Assembly (NCBI GenBank): GCA_002104985.1
Contig: MCGO01000014.1
Coordinates: 372,001 to 436,000, forward strand
Reading direction: 5' to 3'
From: Rhizoclosmatium globosum
Lineage: Eukaryota; Chytridiomycota; Chytridiomycetes; Chytridiales; Chytriomycetaceae
DNA: 64,000 bases
Below the pieces are notes generated by a model. The model was given only the letters and a program-made list of their open reading frames with translations, was not told where the DNA came from and searched no databases. Below are positions 63,567 through 64,000 of the stretch, one piece after another. The position numbers and the translations under genes are program-made. How positions within the stretch are numbered: the stretch's first letter is position 1; every line of letters begins with the position of its first letter.

Positions 63567-64000
63567 GCCCTCCCCAGATATTCGAGGTTTGGGAGGAATC
63601 ACAGCTGAATCCTCCCAATCCTCCCAATCCCCGGATTGGTGCGTTTTCCCCCAGATAATAAATGTGAATCCTCGTGAATCGCGGAGGACAATGAGCATGA
63701 TGAGGATTTAATTTTGCAACTCAATCCAATCTTTGACTTGGATGTAATACAATTCTGTGCAGAGTATAGTCAACAGTCCGGTCGAAACATACCTCCAAAC
63801 CAGAGGTTGCGAGAAGCCGTTGCTGAATACTTGATTCAAAAATAAGGATCAATAAACACCCTTATTTGTCTTTTCAATCAAGTTAAGTAATCATTTGTCT
63901 CCACCAGCACCGCCACCTCCTCCAACAACACGAAGGTATGCCATAAACTGAGCACGTTTCTCCTCCGCCTTCTCCAAATCTTGATTTCTCTTTGCCTCTT
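63567..64000. mobile_element. TIR element, copy 2 (cut by the window end)
   Basis: The same sequence as from 59145 at an offset of 4422 bp. I see one difference: T at 63663 against C at 59241. The satellite flank is the same, with insertion at the same base of the same variant unit. The right end lies beyond the window. Confidence 0.95.
63891..64000 (-). CDS. Myb/SANT-like element protein, C-terminal part of copy 2
   Basis: The last 36 or so codons of the second copy of the element protein, ending in the same glycine-rich tail (VVGGGGGAGGDK). Most of the coding sequence is outside the window, so it is unknown whether this copy is intact. Confidence 0.85.
   Translation of the reverse strand, partial: EAKRNQDLEKAEEKRAQFMAYLRVVGGGGGAGGDK

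Overview
This window looks like nuclear DNA of an early-diverging, zoosporic (chytrid-like) fungus. The genes carry many short GT-AG introns (about 38-83 bp, with two longer ones of 166 and 211 bp) and are packed head-to-head and tail-to-tail. The set includes fungal-type mitochondrial and biotin-pathway genes. It also holds a large membrane protein with a betaine-binding-protein-like ectodomain, a Cys-rich region and a polytopic core, an architecture I associate with chytrids. The lineage call is an inference. No rRNA, tRNA or CRISPR array was found.

Layout. (1) 1-10173: two abutting tandem satellites, both with a 145-bp period: about 67 copies of satellite A, then 3.4 copies of satellite B. 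(2) 10174-37889: a gene island of about 27 kb. In order: a HAD-like protein (-), a 73-aa hypothetical (+), a DJ-1/PfpI protein (+), a PPR protein (-), 8-amino-7-oxononanoate synthase (-), aconitase (+), calmodulin (-), complex III subunit QCR8 (+), two weak or small loci (23959-24808), an ABCC transporter (-), a three-KH-domain RNA-binding protein (-), and the receptor-like membrane protein (+). (3) 38671-59144: about 132 copies of a 155-bp satellite (C), each carrying an 11-bp-arm hairpin; the left edge is a near-perfect 310-bp dimeric higher-order array. (4) 59145-64000: a 1.74-kb terminal-inverted-repeat element encoding only a Myb/SANT-like coiled-coil protein, inserted in register into a satellite C unit; a partial satellite unit; a 1.76-kb unexplained stretch; five more satellite units; and a second, near-identical copy of the element that runs off the window.

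How the genes relate. The island is ordinary housekeeping. Aconitase (TCA cycle), QCR8 (respiratory complex III) and a PPR protein (probably organellar RNA) serve mitochondria. AONS makes the biotin precursor KAPA and shares a 29-bp start-to-start gap with aconitase. Calmodulin and the receptor-like protein are signalling components. The ABCC protein is a full-length exporter. Splice models were built by hand: every one closes in frame from start to stop. Homology supports most of them directly; the HAD-like, PPR, receptor-like and Myb models rest mainly on frame and splice signals.

The most unusual content is the satellite DNA: three families with near-nucleosomal periods, two higher-order organisations, a possibly shared TTGCAG-centred box, and a Myb-only transposon embedded in the repeat. 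Together these suggest pericentromeric, centromeric or subtelomeric heterochromatin next to a gene island. That is a hypothesis and is not shown by the sequence alone.
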